Below are positions 12,201 to 27,200 of a stretch of DNA of 64,000 bases, piece after piece. Both the position numbers and the translations under genes were made by a program. The notes under the pieces were generated by a model, which did not search any database, was not told where the DNA came from, and was given only the letters and a program-made list of their open reading frames with translations. The first letter of the stretch is position 1. Every line of letters starts with the position of its first letter. The DNA comes from Crossaster papposus (Eukaryota > Echinodermata > Asteroidea > Velatida > Solasteridae): assembly GCA_037893245.1 (NCBI GenBank), contig JBAIAA010000019.1, positions 806,001-870,000 on the forward strand, written 5' to 3'.

Positions 12201-15200
12201 CAATGTAGTCATTCAGTGCACAAGCATACATAAATAATAAAAATGAAATTATACCTTTTGGTTTTCTAGTGCGAGAGCCTAGGGGGTAAGGAATAACTAC
12301 TGAACCTGTGTGCAGTTGCTGAAGTTTGTTAGGTTTGGTATGCTTTCTAGTGCGAGAACCTAGGGGGTTAGAGTTAACTACTGGACCTGTGTGCAGTTGT
12401 TGAAGTTTGTTAGGTTTGGTATGCTTTATACTAGTGCGAGAGCCTGGGGGGTTAGGGTTAAGCTTGGGCGATACCGCGATATTATCGAAAATCGCGATAC
12501 CAGTTCTTAAACGATTACGATATCGTGTCGATTTTTTTTTAATCGCGATATCGGTAAATCGCGATATCGATGAAGTATCGCGATATCGAGGAAGTTTCGC
12601 GATGTATATTTCCTAATCGAGACGATCTTGCAACAACAAAGAGCTGTTTCAAAACAGAGCGTCACAGACTGTAACCGCAAGATTCCCCAAGTGACTGATG
12701 ACCCGAAAAGACCCACATCAAAGCTTTAGCGTTCAGGCGGTCTCACACAGACATTACAGAAAACTACAATAGCGTTACATTTAGGCGCCCACGAAGGCCA
12801 AGAACCGGTTTCATTGTATCGAGTCGGGTACCCGTAACCGAATTTATAAATTTCGACGCAACGTCCGAGACATCAGTTCAAATTGAATTACCGACCATTC
12901 CAAAACTCCATTTGGTTTTTTTCCAGTTCGAATTTAGTTTTGTTTTTACTATCTTTGATGCGTCTCCAGAAGCAAGCCCATTGTGTGTTTTTATAAAGTT
13001 TCTCGTAGCCGAAAAATGATCTTCTTTGATGCGCCGCAGATGGCGGAATAAAGTAAACAAACATTCAAAGTGGTTGGTGTTGTAATTGTACTTACACTAA
13101 CCCTTGCCTGACAGATACAGAATTTATTTAAAAGGCGTTGGTCGGTATATTCCTCGACCGAATTTATATTTATCAGTCTTAGACCAACCGATGGTCATTA
13201 AATTGGGTAACATAAGTACTTTTACAAAAGTTTGCCGTACTGATTTACAAAATGTATTAAGATGTACAAATAAAAAGATGTTAAAAAAAACCCTGAGCCT
13301 GTTTATTTACGATAACCTAGTCCTACAAAAAAATAATTCCTAAGGCTAATAGTAATTTGCCTTGTTTTTATAGAAAACAAGAGAAAGGGGACTTAAAGAC
13401 TTGTTTGAATAAACTCCCAAAAAAATTCCCAACAGTTTTCAGGGGTAAATAATAATACGATTATATTCCTAGTAGGGGCAAGAAATCTAGACAATGATTG
13501 ACAGCTGACCTACACATTGTATCAACTTAGCAGGCCAACATGTGGCCTGCCATTACTTTGGAATTTCAATAGGCTGGGGATGGGAATGTCTCTTCTATTC
13601 GTGGCATACAATTACAATCAATGAAAAAGAGAGATTGTTAGAAAGAAGGACATGATTGGACGTTTCTTTTTTATGGGATGGTTTATTAGTCAAAAGTCAA
13701 CATTACTGGTCTGGCCGGCTAGTGGAAAGAAGAAAGAGAAACCCTGTTAACAATAACAGTGCGGTGGATGAACTCAGTGAAGAATAGACATCGGGGAGCT
13801 CTTGGAAGTTCGCCGACTTTGTCATCCATGTCTTTATTAATGTAGCCTTCCTGAAGGGGACAACGAATCTTATTGGTGGTTGGGGCTCGGGTTGTTCCTA
13901 TGGTTGAACAAACTGCCGTTCATAGACCAATAAAAAAACAATTCTGCAGTTTCACTTTAGTCGGCATAATCCTTTGTGATGTGGTTAATAGTAGGCCAGA
14001 GCGGCAGGTTCTCTCCACAGCTCCCGATCCCACGGTTGGTAGCCGTTATGTTTCTTGTAAAAAAAATGCGACGCACTTTGTGAGACTATTTCTGTGGTTG
14101 TTGGCGCTGAAGTGTTGATTTTTGTTGACGTCACAAATTAATCGCGATATCATCGAATATCGCGATATATTTTATTTTGGTATCGCCCAAGCTTAGTTAG
14201 GGTTAACTACTGGACCTGTGTGCAGTTGCTGAAGTTTGTTAGGTTTGGTATGCTTTCTAGTGCGAGAGCCTAGGGGTTAAGGGTTAAGGGTTAAGGAAAG
14301 CACACTTACCATATCATCTGGACTATAATGGTCATCCAAATACTCAGTAAGGTCCTCACAGTTACAAGAATAAACTGTATCTATTAACCTTTTCAGTAAG
14401 AAAAGCTAAAAAGAAAAGGAAAAAATACAATGTCATTTTAGTACAAATTAAAATTAGTACAAATTAACAAGGTCAGATTTTTACAAGTCATAGTAGCGTC
14501 CGTCGATATATCGATATTACTCAAATACTCGATACTATTTTGACATCGATATCGCCGAAATATCGAAATATCGAAATATCGACATTTCGATGTATCAAAA
14601 ATGTAATAAACAAAGTGAAACAAAACCTTTTAAGAGTGCATGGTTCCAATGCAATGTCTTAGTTTTGTTGTGTTTTGAAGCCTGTTTTCTCAGTTGCGTA
14701 TTTTGAATTCAATTGAACCATTTATATGCAAAAACATATCACCGGAATGGGAGGGGCTATGGAGCTGTACTATGTACCAAATGAAAGCTTATATCCTGGA
14801 CTTTTATTCATGTACAGTACATAACTCTATTTTTAGTTTTTGCGACTTATGTCACCTTTTCCTGGAGCGGGTCACAAATATCCTTTGAATGAACTTACCC
14901 TATCGCTTGGGCTAAGAGCCCTGTATGGGACACTGCTCAGGTACCCCTTGCTTCTTAATGTCTTCTCTTTGATAAACTGGTGAATATGCCCTTCCCAGTT
15001 GAATATCCTACAAAAGCATGACAAAAACACTTTTATTACCTAAAAGCATCTTAACAACTGCAGCCGATTTCACGAAAAAGTGCGGAGCATGAGCCATCAT
15101 CAAAAGTGCAGGTCTTGCGCTAACTTTTTTTCCTGGGTAGCCCCCACCGGGCTAGCAAGCTGACGATTTTACTAGCCCGTTTACATTTGTGCTAGCCCGT

Positions 15201-18200
15201 ATGCACAATGCACAAAAACTATTTGCCCGCAGGTACACGTACGTACATCCATAGCAACAACGTACACAGAACAGACTCTGTATCAGACGCTACTACTAGT
15301 GACACGGCAGAACGCTCATGTACTATACAGCTACGCAGTGGGCCGTTATGGTAAGAAAGGCTGAACGATGTGAAAGAGAATAGTGCACACGTGTGCGGTA
15401 CTCTGCGCCGTGGTGCGCCGTAGTTTATACTATACTAATCTCACTGAAGCCCACCAGTCTACTCTGTTCGTGAGATCGCAGTGCACTGCATGCACGCGTG
15501 GATCGAGCGCTCCCAGGCTATCGATAATCATGCCGAAAAACACAAACAAAAGACAGTTTATACATATGGGTCTTTCCATAAATAAGGGGGCCAAAGCAGG
15601 ACATGGTGTTATTTCTCAAAATGTAATTTACTTTCTATATTCTTTGCATGTTCGTATGGTGGGGATAGCTCATACGTTTAATGTATAACTTCAATTTCTT
15701 GAATCAGATGTTTTGTTTTCATATACGATCCAAAACTATCCATCACACTGTAACGGAGACACCGGTGTCTCAGTTACAGTGTGAAGTGTGAAACTTGTGA
15801 CTTGTTTTGCCATAAATTAGTAGGTTTTCATTGAAAATTTAAATTTCAAAGGGTAATATGTAAACATCATTGGTATACTGTAATTCAGCTATTTTCAATG
15901 AAAACCTTCAAACGTTGGCCAAGCAGTAAAGGCCGACAGTTTTACACGTAACCGTGACACCATGGTGTCTTTGTTACACCGTGACTCAAAAAGTCCTGTC
16001 TCTCTTATTATGCATCATAAATGTCTGAATCTAGCAAAGTGCATAGTAATACATGCTACATACATGTACATGTAGCAGGTATTACTATGCACTTTGCTAG
16101 ATTCAGACATTTATGATGCATAATAAGAGAGACAGGACTTTTTGAGTCACGGTGTAACAAAGACACCAGTGTCACGGTTACGCGTAAAACTGTCGGCCTT
16201 TACTGCTTGGCCAACGTTTGAAGGTTTTCATTGAAAATAGCTGAATTACAGTATACCAATGATGTTTACATATTACCCTTTGAAATTTAAATTTTCAATG
16301 AAAACCTACTAATTTATGGCAAAACAAGTCACAAGTTTCACACTTCACACTGTAACTGAGACACCGGGGTCTCCGTTACAGTGTGATGGATAGTTTTGGA
16401 TCGTATATGAAAACAAAACATCTGATTCAAGAAATTGAAGTTATACATTAAACGTATGAGCTATCCCCACCATACGAACATGCAAAGAATATAGAAAGTA
16501 AATTACATTTTGAGAAATAACACCATGTCCTGCTTTGGCCCCCTTATTTATGGAAAGACCCACATACATAGTAACTAAGCCTGCAACGGTTACACGGTTA
16601 CACGGTTAACTGACCGTTCAAACAGTTACACGGTTACATTTTTCCGGTTCGGTTAATTTTTTTTGTTTTTTAAAAACAAAAAAACTACCAATTGTCAACT
16701 TTGTCCGGGTTTCGTTGGAGCTTTGGTTGGGAAAAGGGATGGTTTCGTTGGAGCAGATCACAAATAGTACAAGTGATTAAATTGTGTATGGACTGATAGC
16801 TTATCTAATAGTCGGCCTACCGGTACATTACACAAATTGATGCAGACAATTAGCAATCGCAGAACTGCGCAAACTAGCAGCGCTATTTAGGTATGCATTA
16901 CAGGCCAGTGCATTTTGTTTTTATATTTTTTTTGTTTTAAATTTTTTTAATTTTTTTTACATTGGTTACGGTTAACCGTAACCGTAAAACATACGGTGAC
17001 ACGAATAATTTAATAACCGCAAACTGGCAGGCTTACTTGTAAAGTTAGCATTTGCTAATGTTCAATGAATGCAGCCCAGCCAAGCCAGTCAGCAAGCGAG
17101 CGAGCTACTGTACCGTAATAAGGCCATCGGAGGAAGCAGGCATTTTACTAACCATTACTCACAAAATTATGATACTGGTTGAAGTATGGCATTGATTATA
17201 CTGGGAGGAAGATATTTGTTAATGTGTTATGTACTCTCAACCAAAAACAGAACTGTTGCTACATGTACATGTATTTACACAATGTGTACGTACACGCATT
17301 GCATTTTTGTATCCATCGCTATGTGTTCGTATACAAAATGGTTGGAAAATCAACAATTCTTTTTAATATTCAAAATGCTCCTACCGGTATTTCAACCACA
17401 ATTATTTCCCATACATACAAGTACGGTATGTAAACTCGTCTGTTCCTTTCTCTATGGTATAATTATACCTGCATGTACCAGTACCTGTATAATATGTACA
17501 TGTACATGTGTACATTTGCACCATGTACCAACATGTACCATTGCACCATGTACATCGTATGTGTGTGTACATGTACAGTGTATAAACTATATAACAGTAA
17601 GGTGCGAAATACCGTACCCTCTGGAGACATGAACACAATGTGTACAATGGGGACAAAACGTCTCCGGAGGGTAAATTTCTATAGATGAATAGGTCTCCAT
17701 TGGGAATTTCACGAATTAGATTTTTGGATTTTACTTAAATTACTCAAAAACTAGGATTAGGATGTGGGTTAGGGTTAGTGTTTGGGTTAGGGTATAATAA
17801 ACATGTAGGGTATATTGGGTCGAAATTTCAACCCAGGAAAAAAATTATGGTTAAAATGGGAGCATTTTGAAAAACGTGCTCGACTTTCTAACCATTTTGT
17901 ACACGAGAACAAAGCCATGTCTCCACAGTGATACAAAAATGCGAATATCAGTACCTACAGTGTGTGTACAGTACATGGGCATGACATGTACTAGATACAC
18001 ATGTACCAGTATGTACCACATGTACAACATGTTCAATAGTACACAATGTACAATACACACTATGTTCAGTACATGTACGTACATGTACGTACATGTACGT
18101 ACATGTACACTACATGTATCATACATAGTAAAGTACATGTAAACCCAGTATCACGCTCTATGCAATATTGAAGGTGAGTAGTACTGTATACTGTTTTACA

Positions 18201-21200
18201 AAATGTAGTATCAGCGCACACGTATAGTGTAATTCTACAAATTGGTTAAAGTGCAGATATCGACAAAATTTACTACCGAATTATTAGGAAATATCTTGCT
18301 AATCTGAAAGTATAAGATTCTAGGCATCCAGCAAAATGATTGCGCTAGATATCCTGTATTTTTTCTGAAAACAAAAATTTTATAAAGAAAAAAAAACAAC
18401 ACAAATAACATAAGAATAACTGCTCGACGCCAGTTGAAAACAAACGCTGTTTTTCGTGCTTTTCTCGGCATCCATGATTGTAAAACTTCGTACAGGTCAG
18501 TTAAACGATATTTACTATAAAATACAACCCCCCAAATCTACCCATTAATGATATTTCAAGCAATTACCAATGATGTATACAACCTTTAAAGGAAGGATAC
18601 ACCATTTTGTAGATATATATCAACAAAAATTACTACCGAATTATTAAGAAATATCTAACTTATTTGAAAGTAAATAATGATTGTAGGCATCCAGCAAAAT
18701 GATTGCGCTACACAAATATCCTGTAATTGGTTCAAAAAATTGAATTTTATATAAAAAAAACACAATCGCCTGGAGGGCGATCGCAAACAAACCCAATAAC
18801 AACAAGAACTACTGCCAAACGCTGGTTGAAAACAAACGCCATTTTTCTGAATTCAATTTACCGGTAGCAAAATTTTAACCATAACCCCCATAGATTCTCG
18901 CACTAGAAAGCATACCAAACCTAACAAAGTTCAACAACTCACACAGGTCCAGTAGTTAACCCTAACCCCCCAGGCTCTCGCACTACAAAGCATACCAAAC
19001 CTAACAAACTTTAACAGCTTACACAGGTCCAGTAGTTAACCCTAACCCCCCAGGCTCTCGCACTACAAAGCATACCAAACCTAACAAACTTCAACAACTG
19101 CACACAGGTTCAGCAGTTAACCCTAATCCCCTAGGCTCTCGAACTAGAAAGCAAACCAAACCTAACAAACTTCAACAGCTCACACAGGTCCAGTAGTTAA
19201 CTCTTACCCCCTAGGCTCTCGCACTAGAAAGCATACCAAACCTAACAAACTTCAACAGCTCACACAGGTCCAGTAGTTAACTCTTACCCCCTAGGCTCTC
19301 GCACTAGAAAGCATACCAAACCTAACAAACTTCAACAACTGCACACAGGTTCAGTAATTATAACCCTAACCCCCTAGACTCTCGCACTAGAAAGCATACC
19401 AAACCTAACAAACTTCAACAACTGCACACAGGTCCAGTATTTAACCCTAACCCCCTTAGACTTGGTGCCAAGTCGGTAATAGCGGTCCACTCGGTATGTA
19501 CACGGGGGAGGTTGCGGTTGCCTCGTTCCCAATGTGCAGAGTTCGAAGTTAAATTACCGACTTGGACAATTCGTTTTCAGTTTTGTACACAACCTATGAC
19601 AATCGCTAGTGAATTCTATGCGAGCACTCTGATTGGTTCAGATTCCAGAGGGGATAAAAATGTATGAGCAGCTTTATAGAGCATGTATTCTACGCTGCTT
19701 CGCGTATTGTACTGGTACCCGGTACCACTGATCTCTACAAACTGGATAGGTCGAGCGTACATTGATAGGATAGCGAGCCGTGAAGTGTTGCCTTCGTATC
19801 GTGCGAAATTCGTAGCGTGCATGCGTACCGTACGGTACCGTGGACCGTCGAGAGTGACACAGTGGCAGTACCCCACGAACAAACCAATTAATGTGCCAAT
19901 TGAATTTTCATGAAGCACACTGACATTTTCTCTGTTTAATTTTATCATAAACCTGGCACTTTTTTATTGTCTGAATGTAAAATTAAATCAACAATTTCGA
20001 AAAATGTCGTTTTTCCTTTTCCTATGGTTTGTGCATAAAGTTATGATGTGGAATTATCCTCCCCCCCCAAAAAAAAAAAAAATAATAATAATAAATAAAA
20101 AAGTAAAAATCTTGAAAATACTTGTCTGACATTTCCCATAGACTTTGCACTGCAATGCATCTTCTTACACGAATGTCTTGTATCTTTTCCCCAAAATAGG
20201 TCTATTTAGCATTCAAACTTGGCGTAAACATGTAATTCTTGGGTGTTATAGTTATGTTTAACTTAATCTTCCTCATCAAACTGGATTGTTTTTGTGATAT
20301 TAACTTCGTTTCCTGCGATATTATATACGTTTTCTCGGTCGTGCGCTAATAGCACGAACGTGTGTACGCCGGCAGTGTTTTTAAACCACCTTCACAGATC
20401 TCGTACAACACATGCGTTTAAAAGAGGTGTTTAGATACTATTCTTTTTTACATAGATCATTTTCATTACTTCAAGGGTTCGTAATTTATATTGTGTAACA
20501 TTACAAAGGTAATAATAGAGCATACACAACTCAAATAAATCAAGTGTATCACAATGATATATTTTATTGCAACACGCAATTGACCAAGCTGAGTGTGTTT
20601 GTCGTTAACATCACCAGATCTAGAAACATGTTCCCAAAGTATTGAGAAGAACTCCCCATGTAACGGAATGGATGAGTCAACATTTGCATAGCAGCGTGCC
20701 ATTGGATCTCACCGCAGAAATACATTGCATATGTATTGCGCTGCACGCATATGAATAACGGTCGAGAACGTATTGATCAAGTTGTTAGATCTGTCGCAAC
20801 TCGGCACGTTACTAGTCTTAAACCAATCGTGCCGATGAATTTCGACTGAAATTCACGGATTAAACACGACTATCTAACGACTTGTCATCAAGTCTATAAC
20901 TACTAGGCTCTCGCACAAGAAAGCATACCAAACCTAACAAACTTCAACAACTGCACACAGGTCCAGTAGTTAACCCTAACCCCCTAGGCTCTCGCACTAG
21001 AAAGCATGCCAAACCTAACAAACCTCAACAACTGCACACAGGTCCAGTAGTTAACCCTAACCCCTTAGGCTCTCTCTCTAGAAAGCATACCAAACCTAAC
21101 AAACTTCAACAACTGCACACAGGTCCAGTAGTTAACCCTAACCCCCTAGGCTCTCGCACTAGAAAGCTTACCAAACCTAACAAACTTCAACAACTGCACA

Positions 21201-24200
21201 CAGGTTCAGTAGTTAACCCTAACCCCCTAGGCTCTCACACTAGAAAACATACCAAACCTAACAAACTTCAACAACTGCACACAGGTTCAGTAGTTAACCC
21301 TAACCCCCTAGGCTCTCGCGCTAGAAAGCATACCAAACCTAACAAACTTCAACAACTGCACACAGGTTCAGTAGTTAACCCTAACCCCCTAGGCTCTCGC
21401 ACTAGAAAGCATGCCAAACCTAACAAACCTCAACAACTGCACACAGGTCCAGTAGTTAACCCTAACCCCCTAGGCTCTCGCACTAGAAAGCATACCAAAC
21501 CTAACAAACTTCAACAACTGCACACAGGTCCAGTAGTTAACCCTAACCCCCTAGGCTCTCGCGCTAGAAAGCATACCAAACCTAACAAACTTCAACAACT
21601 GCACACAGGTTCAGTAGTTAACCCTAACCCCCTAGGCTCTCGCACTAGAAAGCATGCCAAACCTAACAAACCTCAACAACTGCACACAGGTCCAGTAGTT
21701 AACCCTAACCCCCTAGGCTCTCGCACTAGAAAGCATACCAAACCTAACAAACTTCAACAACTGCACACAGGTTCAGTAGTTAACCTTAACCCCCTAGGCT
21801 CTCGCACTAGAAAGCATGCCAAACCTAACAAACCTCAACAACTGCACACAGGTCCAGTAGTTAACCCTAACCCCCTAGGCTCTCGCACTAGAAAGCATAC
21901 CAAACCTAACAAACTTCAACAACTGCACACAGGTTTAGTAGTTAACCCTAACCCCCTAGGTTCTCGCGTTCTATCAAACGTGTACGTCGCGTATTATTTT
22001 TACACAGTGCTCCGGCTAACAACACGATTATAGACCAGCTTCATCGCTCACACATACACGTCTTTGCAAATTGCTTCTAGCGGTTTAACTTTTTCCTTGT
22101 TTCTCTGCAGGCTTTCCTAGGAAGCCAATCAGCGATCGCAGTACTGCGATTATCAACCCGTACTACGCGCACGCACGAAATTCCTTTGTGAAGCAAATGG
22201 TAGTTGACTGCGTAAATAATAATAATAATAATAATATAATAATACAGGTATTTATATAGCGCTTTTACTAAGATCAAAGCGCTTTACAAAGAAGGAAAAA
22301 ACAAAACCAAAAACAATAACAATAAATACAAGGTCAACAACCTGGTATAGCACATATTAGTAATGGGTTTTGGAAAACAGGTGAGTTTTGAGGCCCTTCT
22401 TGAAAATCTGAACTGAAGGCGAGTCTCGGATATAGCGTGGGATTTTGTTCCATTCTTTAGGACCTGCGATGGAGAACGCTTTGTCGCCTGTAGCTTGTGT
22501 GTGTGTTGCTACCTGCAAACGGGATTTATCTGATGCCCCTCCCGACCAGACTGATGTGAGAATAATAGGTCTGTGAGGTAAGAGGGTGATGAACCGCGTT
22601 GGGATTTGAACACAACCAGAAGTAATTTGAAAAGTATGCGGTAATTCATTTTTGGGGCAGATTGAACGAGTTGGCCAAGACGTTCTTCTTGACAGATTCG
22701 CGGCTTCCAGAATACGTCCCCTATCGGTGGAAGAGTCGCGACGCGTATAGTGTTGTTGAGTGCACAGGCCCTCTATGGTTTTATGGTTTACTAACTCAAC
22801 AAGAACGTCTTGCACCAAGACTAAATTGGAATATAAATCGTGTCGTTAGCCTTAGCAGTGGTTTTGGGCAAAGACTAGTGCAAGTGGCGAGAACAAGTGA
22901 ATAAATACGATTCACGTACATGTACTTACTGGATATCGGTCCGTCGTAAAGCAAATCGTAACAGTCGTGCAAATAGGTCCGCGACCAAAATACTTTCTTC
23001 CTGAGCAAGGCTGTATTCGAAATCCTATACAGGTATGGAGAAGTCAAAACCAAAATAATTGGGTTGAGAATATTACCACAATATAAAAAATGACTTACAA
23101 GTAAAGGGTATATGTGACCCACCACCCCAAAACCAGACTGAAGTCGAAATTGTTCATCTGAGAGATTTTTATACCATTGGATTGTTAGCGTTTTAAGCTT
23201 TAAAATAAGCTATAGTGGACTCAAATAGGTGGTATACTTTTGAGGTTACGTCTTTTTGAAGTTAGGAAGTGTCAAGGGATGCTTTTGAGAAACGAGCACT
23301 AAAGTCGTTCATCATTATCCTACATTATTGATCAAAAATCAGGAGAAGGCCGATATTATCACATTCAGGGATTTTTTAAAAAGGTTTAAACATGAACAGC
23401 CTATAAATTAAAGTTTTAACTAACGATTTATAAAAAACAAAAAAAAACAAAAAAAAACCTCCACCAAAACACATTTGTTGTGTACAACGCCGTATCTCGA
23501 AACATTGGCATTTGCCGACTTCCGCCTGGTTTTGGTGTGGTGGGTCACATGTACAGGTCATTCTATAAATTAGGGGTCCAAAATAATTTTAACCAGTTCG
23601 CGCCGGATGACGTACCGTATAAACGCAACATTTTCCCAGATTCAAAATGGATGACGCATAAACACACCACGAGCAAGGCTGGAAATGTCTGTCAGCAGCG
23701 AGCAAGGCCGGAAATTTGGGGTGTGCTTCCCGGCACTATCGGCCTGAACCCGCTTCAGATCGAGTTTCATTAAAAAAAAAAAACCCCGCCCCTCGGCTCG
23801 GTGATGTTAGAATAATCCCGGCGCGAACTGGTTAAAGGTAGGATACACCATTTGCAGATATCGAAAAAATTTACTGCCGAATTATTAAGAAATATCTTAC
23901 TTATTTGAATGTAAATAATGATTCTAGGCATCCAGCAAAATGATTGCGCTAGATATCCTGTAATTGTTTTGAAAAATTAAATGTTAACAACAACAAGAAC
24001 AACTGCCTGACGCCGATTAAAAATAAATGGCGGTTAACCAGTTCGGGATTATTTTAACATCACCGAGTCGACGCGCGGGATTATTTTTAACGAAACTCGA
24101 TCCGAAGCAGGTTGAGGCCGCCAGTACCGGGAAGCACACCCACGAATTACCGGCCTTGCTCGCTGCTGACAGACATTTCCGGCCTTGCTCGTGGCGTGTT

Positions 24201-27200
24201 TATGCGTCATCCGTTTTGAATCTGGGGAAAACTTTGCGTTTATATTCGTCATCCGGCGCGAACTGGTTAAAGGTAGGATACACCATTGGTAATTGCATGA
24301 ATTATCATGAATGGGTTTGATTTGGGGAGTTGTATTTTGTAGTAATTACCGTTTTAACTGACCTGTTCGAAGTTTTACAGTCATTGATGCCGAGAAAAGC
24401 ACGAAAAACAGCGTTTGTTTTAAACCGGCGTCACGCAGTTATTCTTATGTTATATTTTTTTTTTCGTCGATGGCGAAGTTTTCTTCATAAAATTCTATTT
24501 TTCGGAATAATTACAGGATATCTAGCGCAATCATTTTGCTGGATGCCTAGAATCATTATTTACTTTCAAATGAGTAAGATAATTCTAAAACATTCAATAG
24601 TAAATAATGTTGATATCTTCAAATGGTGTATCATACCTTTTAAGAGGATTATCCTAGCATATAACAGTCACAAATGTGTATTGAAAAAAACTTCATGGTG
24701 TGAGAAATATTAGTATTTGGTGAAATTTGATCGATGGTTCTGAACGACACGAATACAAAGGATGTCTACATAGAGAAGGTAAGGTTCGTATGTTTTTGTG
24801 TACACCCTGTGTGTTCCAACTCAAACACAGCCCAACACACAACCAATGGCCAGTCATCACAGCCCTGATCCTGAACACTGAACAATGCATAGACCCATCT
24901 GTACCAAGTCAATCAAACTTCAACTGTCGGAGTTTGGCAGGTTTAGTACTGTTACATGTAGGTTCAGTACAGTGCACCGATAATTACTGAACCGGTGTGC
25001 AGTTGTTGAAGTTTGTAAGGTTTGGTATGCTTTCTAGTGCGAGAGCCTAGGGGGTTAGGGTTAACTACTGAACCTGTGTGCAGTTGTTGAAGTTTGTTAG
25101 GTTTGGTATGCTTTATAGTGAGAGAGCCTAGGGGGTTAGGGTTAACTGCTGAACCTGTATGCAGTTGTTGAAGTTTGTTAGGTTTGGTATGCTTTCTAGC
25201 GCGAGTGCCTAGGGGGTTAGGGTTAACTACTGAACCGGTGTGCAGTTGTTGAAGTTTGTTAGGTTTGGTATGCTTTCTAGTGCGAGAGCCTAGGGGGTTA
25301 GGGTTAACTACTGAACCGGTGTGCAGTTGTTGAAGTTTGTTAGGTTTGGTATGCTTTCTAGTGCGAGAGCCTAGGGGGTTAGGGTTAACTACTGGACCTG
25401 TGTGCAGTTGTCGAAGTTTGTAAGGTTTGGTATGCTTTCTAGTGCGAGAGCCTAGAGGGGTTAGGGGTTATGTTATTTAATCTGTCTTACCTCCAAATCA
25501 AATTGGCTGAAATGGAATTTAAATCGGAAAAGCCCCACAAATTGGTACACAGAAACTGTCTCCCACATGCAGCGTAACTGTAAGACGTCTTCCGATTCTG
25601 AAAAATACAGGCAAATAGGAAAGTACATGTATTCCAAAAATGTATCATTCTACGCATTTGTAAGGGGTTCTAAAATAAGGCAAAACTGGGCAGAGGTTAA
25701 AGGTAGGATACATCATTTGCAGATATCAAAATTATTTACTACCGAATTATTAACAAATATCTTACTCATTTGAAAGTAAATAATGATTCGAGGCATCCAG
25801 CAAAATGATTGCACTAGATATCCTGTAATAATTCCGAAAAATAGAATTGTATAAAGACAAATTTGTGATCGCCGGACGGCGATCGCGAAAAAACAAAGAT
25901 AACATAAGAATAACTGCTCGACGCCGGTTGAAAACAAACGCTGTTTTTCGTGCTTTTCTCGGCATCCATGATTGTTAAACTTCGGAAAGGTCAGTTAAAC
26001 GATATTTACTATAAAATACAACACCCCAAATCTACCCATTCGTGATAATGCAAGCAATTAACAATGGTGTATACATACTACCTTTAAAATAAGTTTTTTT
26101 AAGCATTAAAGATAGGATACACACCATTTTGCAGATATCACAAAATTTGACTCCCGAATTATTTTGAAATATCTTACTTATTTGAAAGTAAATCACAAAA
26201 TGTTTGCGTTAGATATCCTGTATTTGTTCAAAACAAATTAATTTTATAAAAAAAAATCACGATCGCCAGATAACAACACGGCAACAACAAGAACCACTGC
26301 TGGTTAAAAACATTCGCAAAAAAAACCAAAACATAAGAACCACTGCCCGACGCCGGTTGAAACCGAACGCTGGTTTTCTTGCTTTTCTCAGGACCCATGA
26401 TTGTAAAACTTCGGAAAGGTCAGTTAAACCCCAGATTTACCCATTCCTGATAATTCAAGCAATTACCAATGGTGTATCCTACCTTTAAGAAATTAAAGAG
26501 AACCTGAACGAATTCTCGATAGTCGGTACGCGACGTCTAGGTACGAGACGGATTCGCGTGTCCACGGTCGCACACATTGTTGTGTGTGTACGTACCCACA
26601 CTGTACGAATCGTGTACGCTTTGTGCACGGTAATCAAATTTCACATGGACGATTGTGAAAGTTCTTCCTCGTTTTTTGGTGAATCCGACGAAAAGAATAC
26701 TGATTCGTCGATTCGAATCACAGTTTTTCTTATTCAGACACGGACCCGAGCGAGGATAAAGATGGGGTCCTTCTAGGCGCTCTACTGCTGAAAATGGTCG
26801 CTGCAGAGGGCCCGGACCACTTCGCTCTGGTAAGCTTTACTTTGGCTGTCCAAATCCTCCGATATTTAGGATCAGCCGGAAACAAATGAAGGCTTACTCC
26901 ATCCTTAGTAGTTTTGCTACACCTAGCAGCTACACACCTAGTCAGCATGACCGAAAACTGATTCAGAATGAAAAAACATGTAAAGACGGACACTTGTTGC
27001 AATGCGCGCAGTCAGTATACGATAGGCCGGGTAGCAGCGCGGCGAGTCTCTGCCTCGATTTTCGTCATACCCCTCGCAAGGTTTTATGTTAATGAGGCTT
27101 CCCCCATTTATCACAGAAAATAAACACCACACACATGTTGTTGACAACATTATACTTTATTGATTTAGGCAAAAGAAACACCTTATTACATGTTTTCTTT

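Noticed and set aside
18885-21965. A true telomere or chromosome end
   Set aside because: The CCCTAA words are part of an 81-bp unit, not a simple TTAGGG array, and blocks occur internally in both orientations within a gene.
22662-23125. Longer minus-strand frames around 22796-23125
   Set aside because: Only 22930-23024 fits as an exon, in a different reading frame from these.
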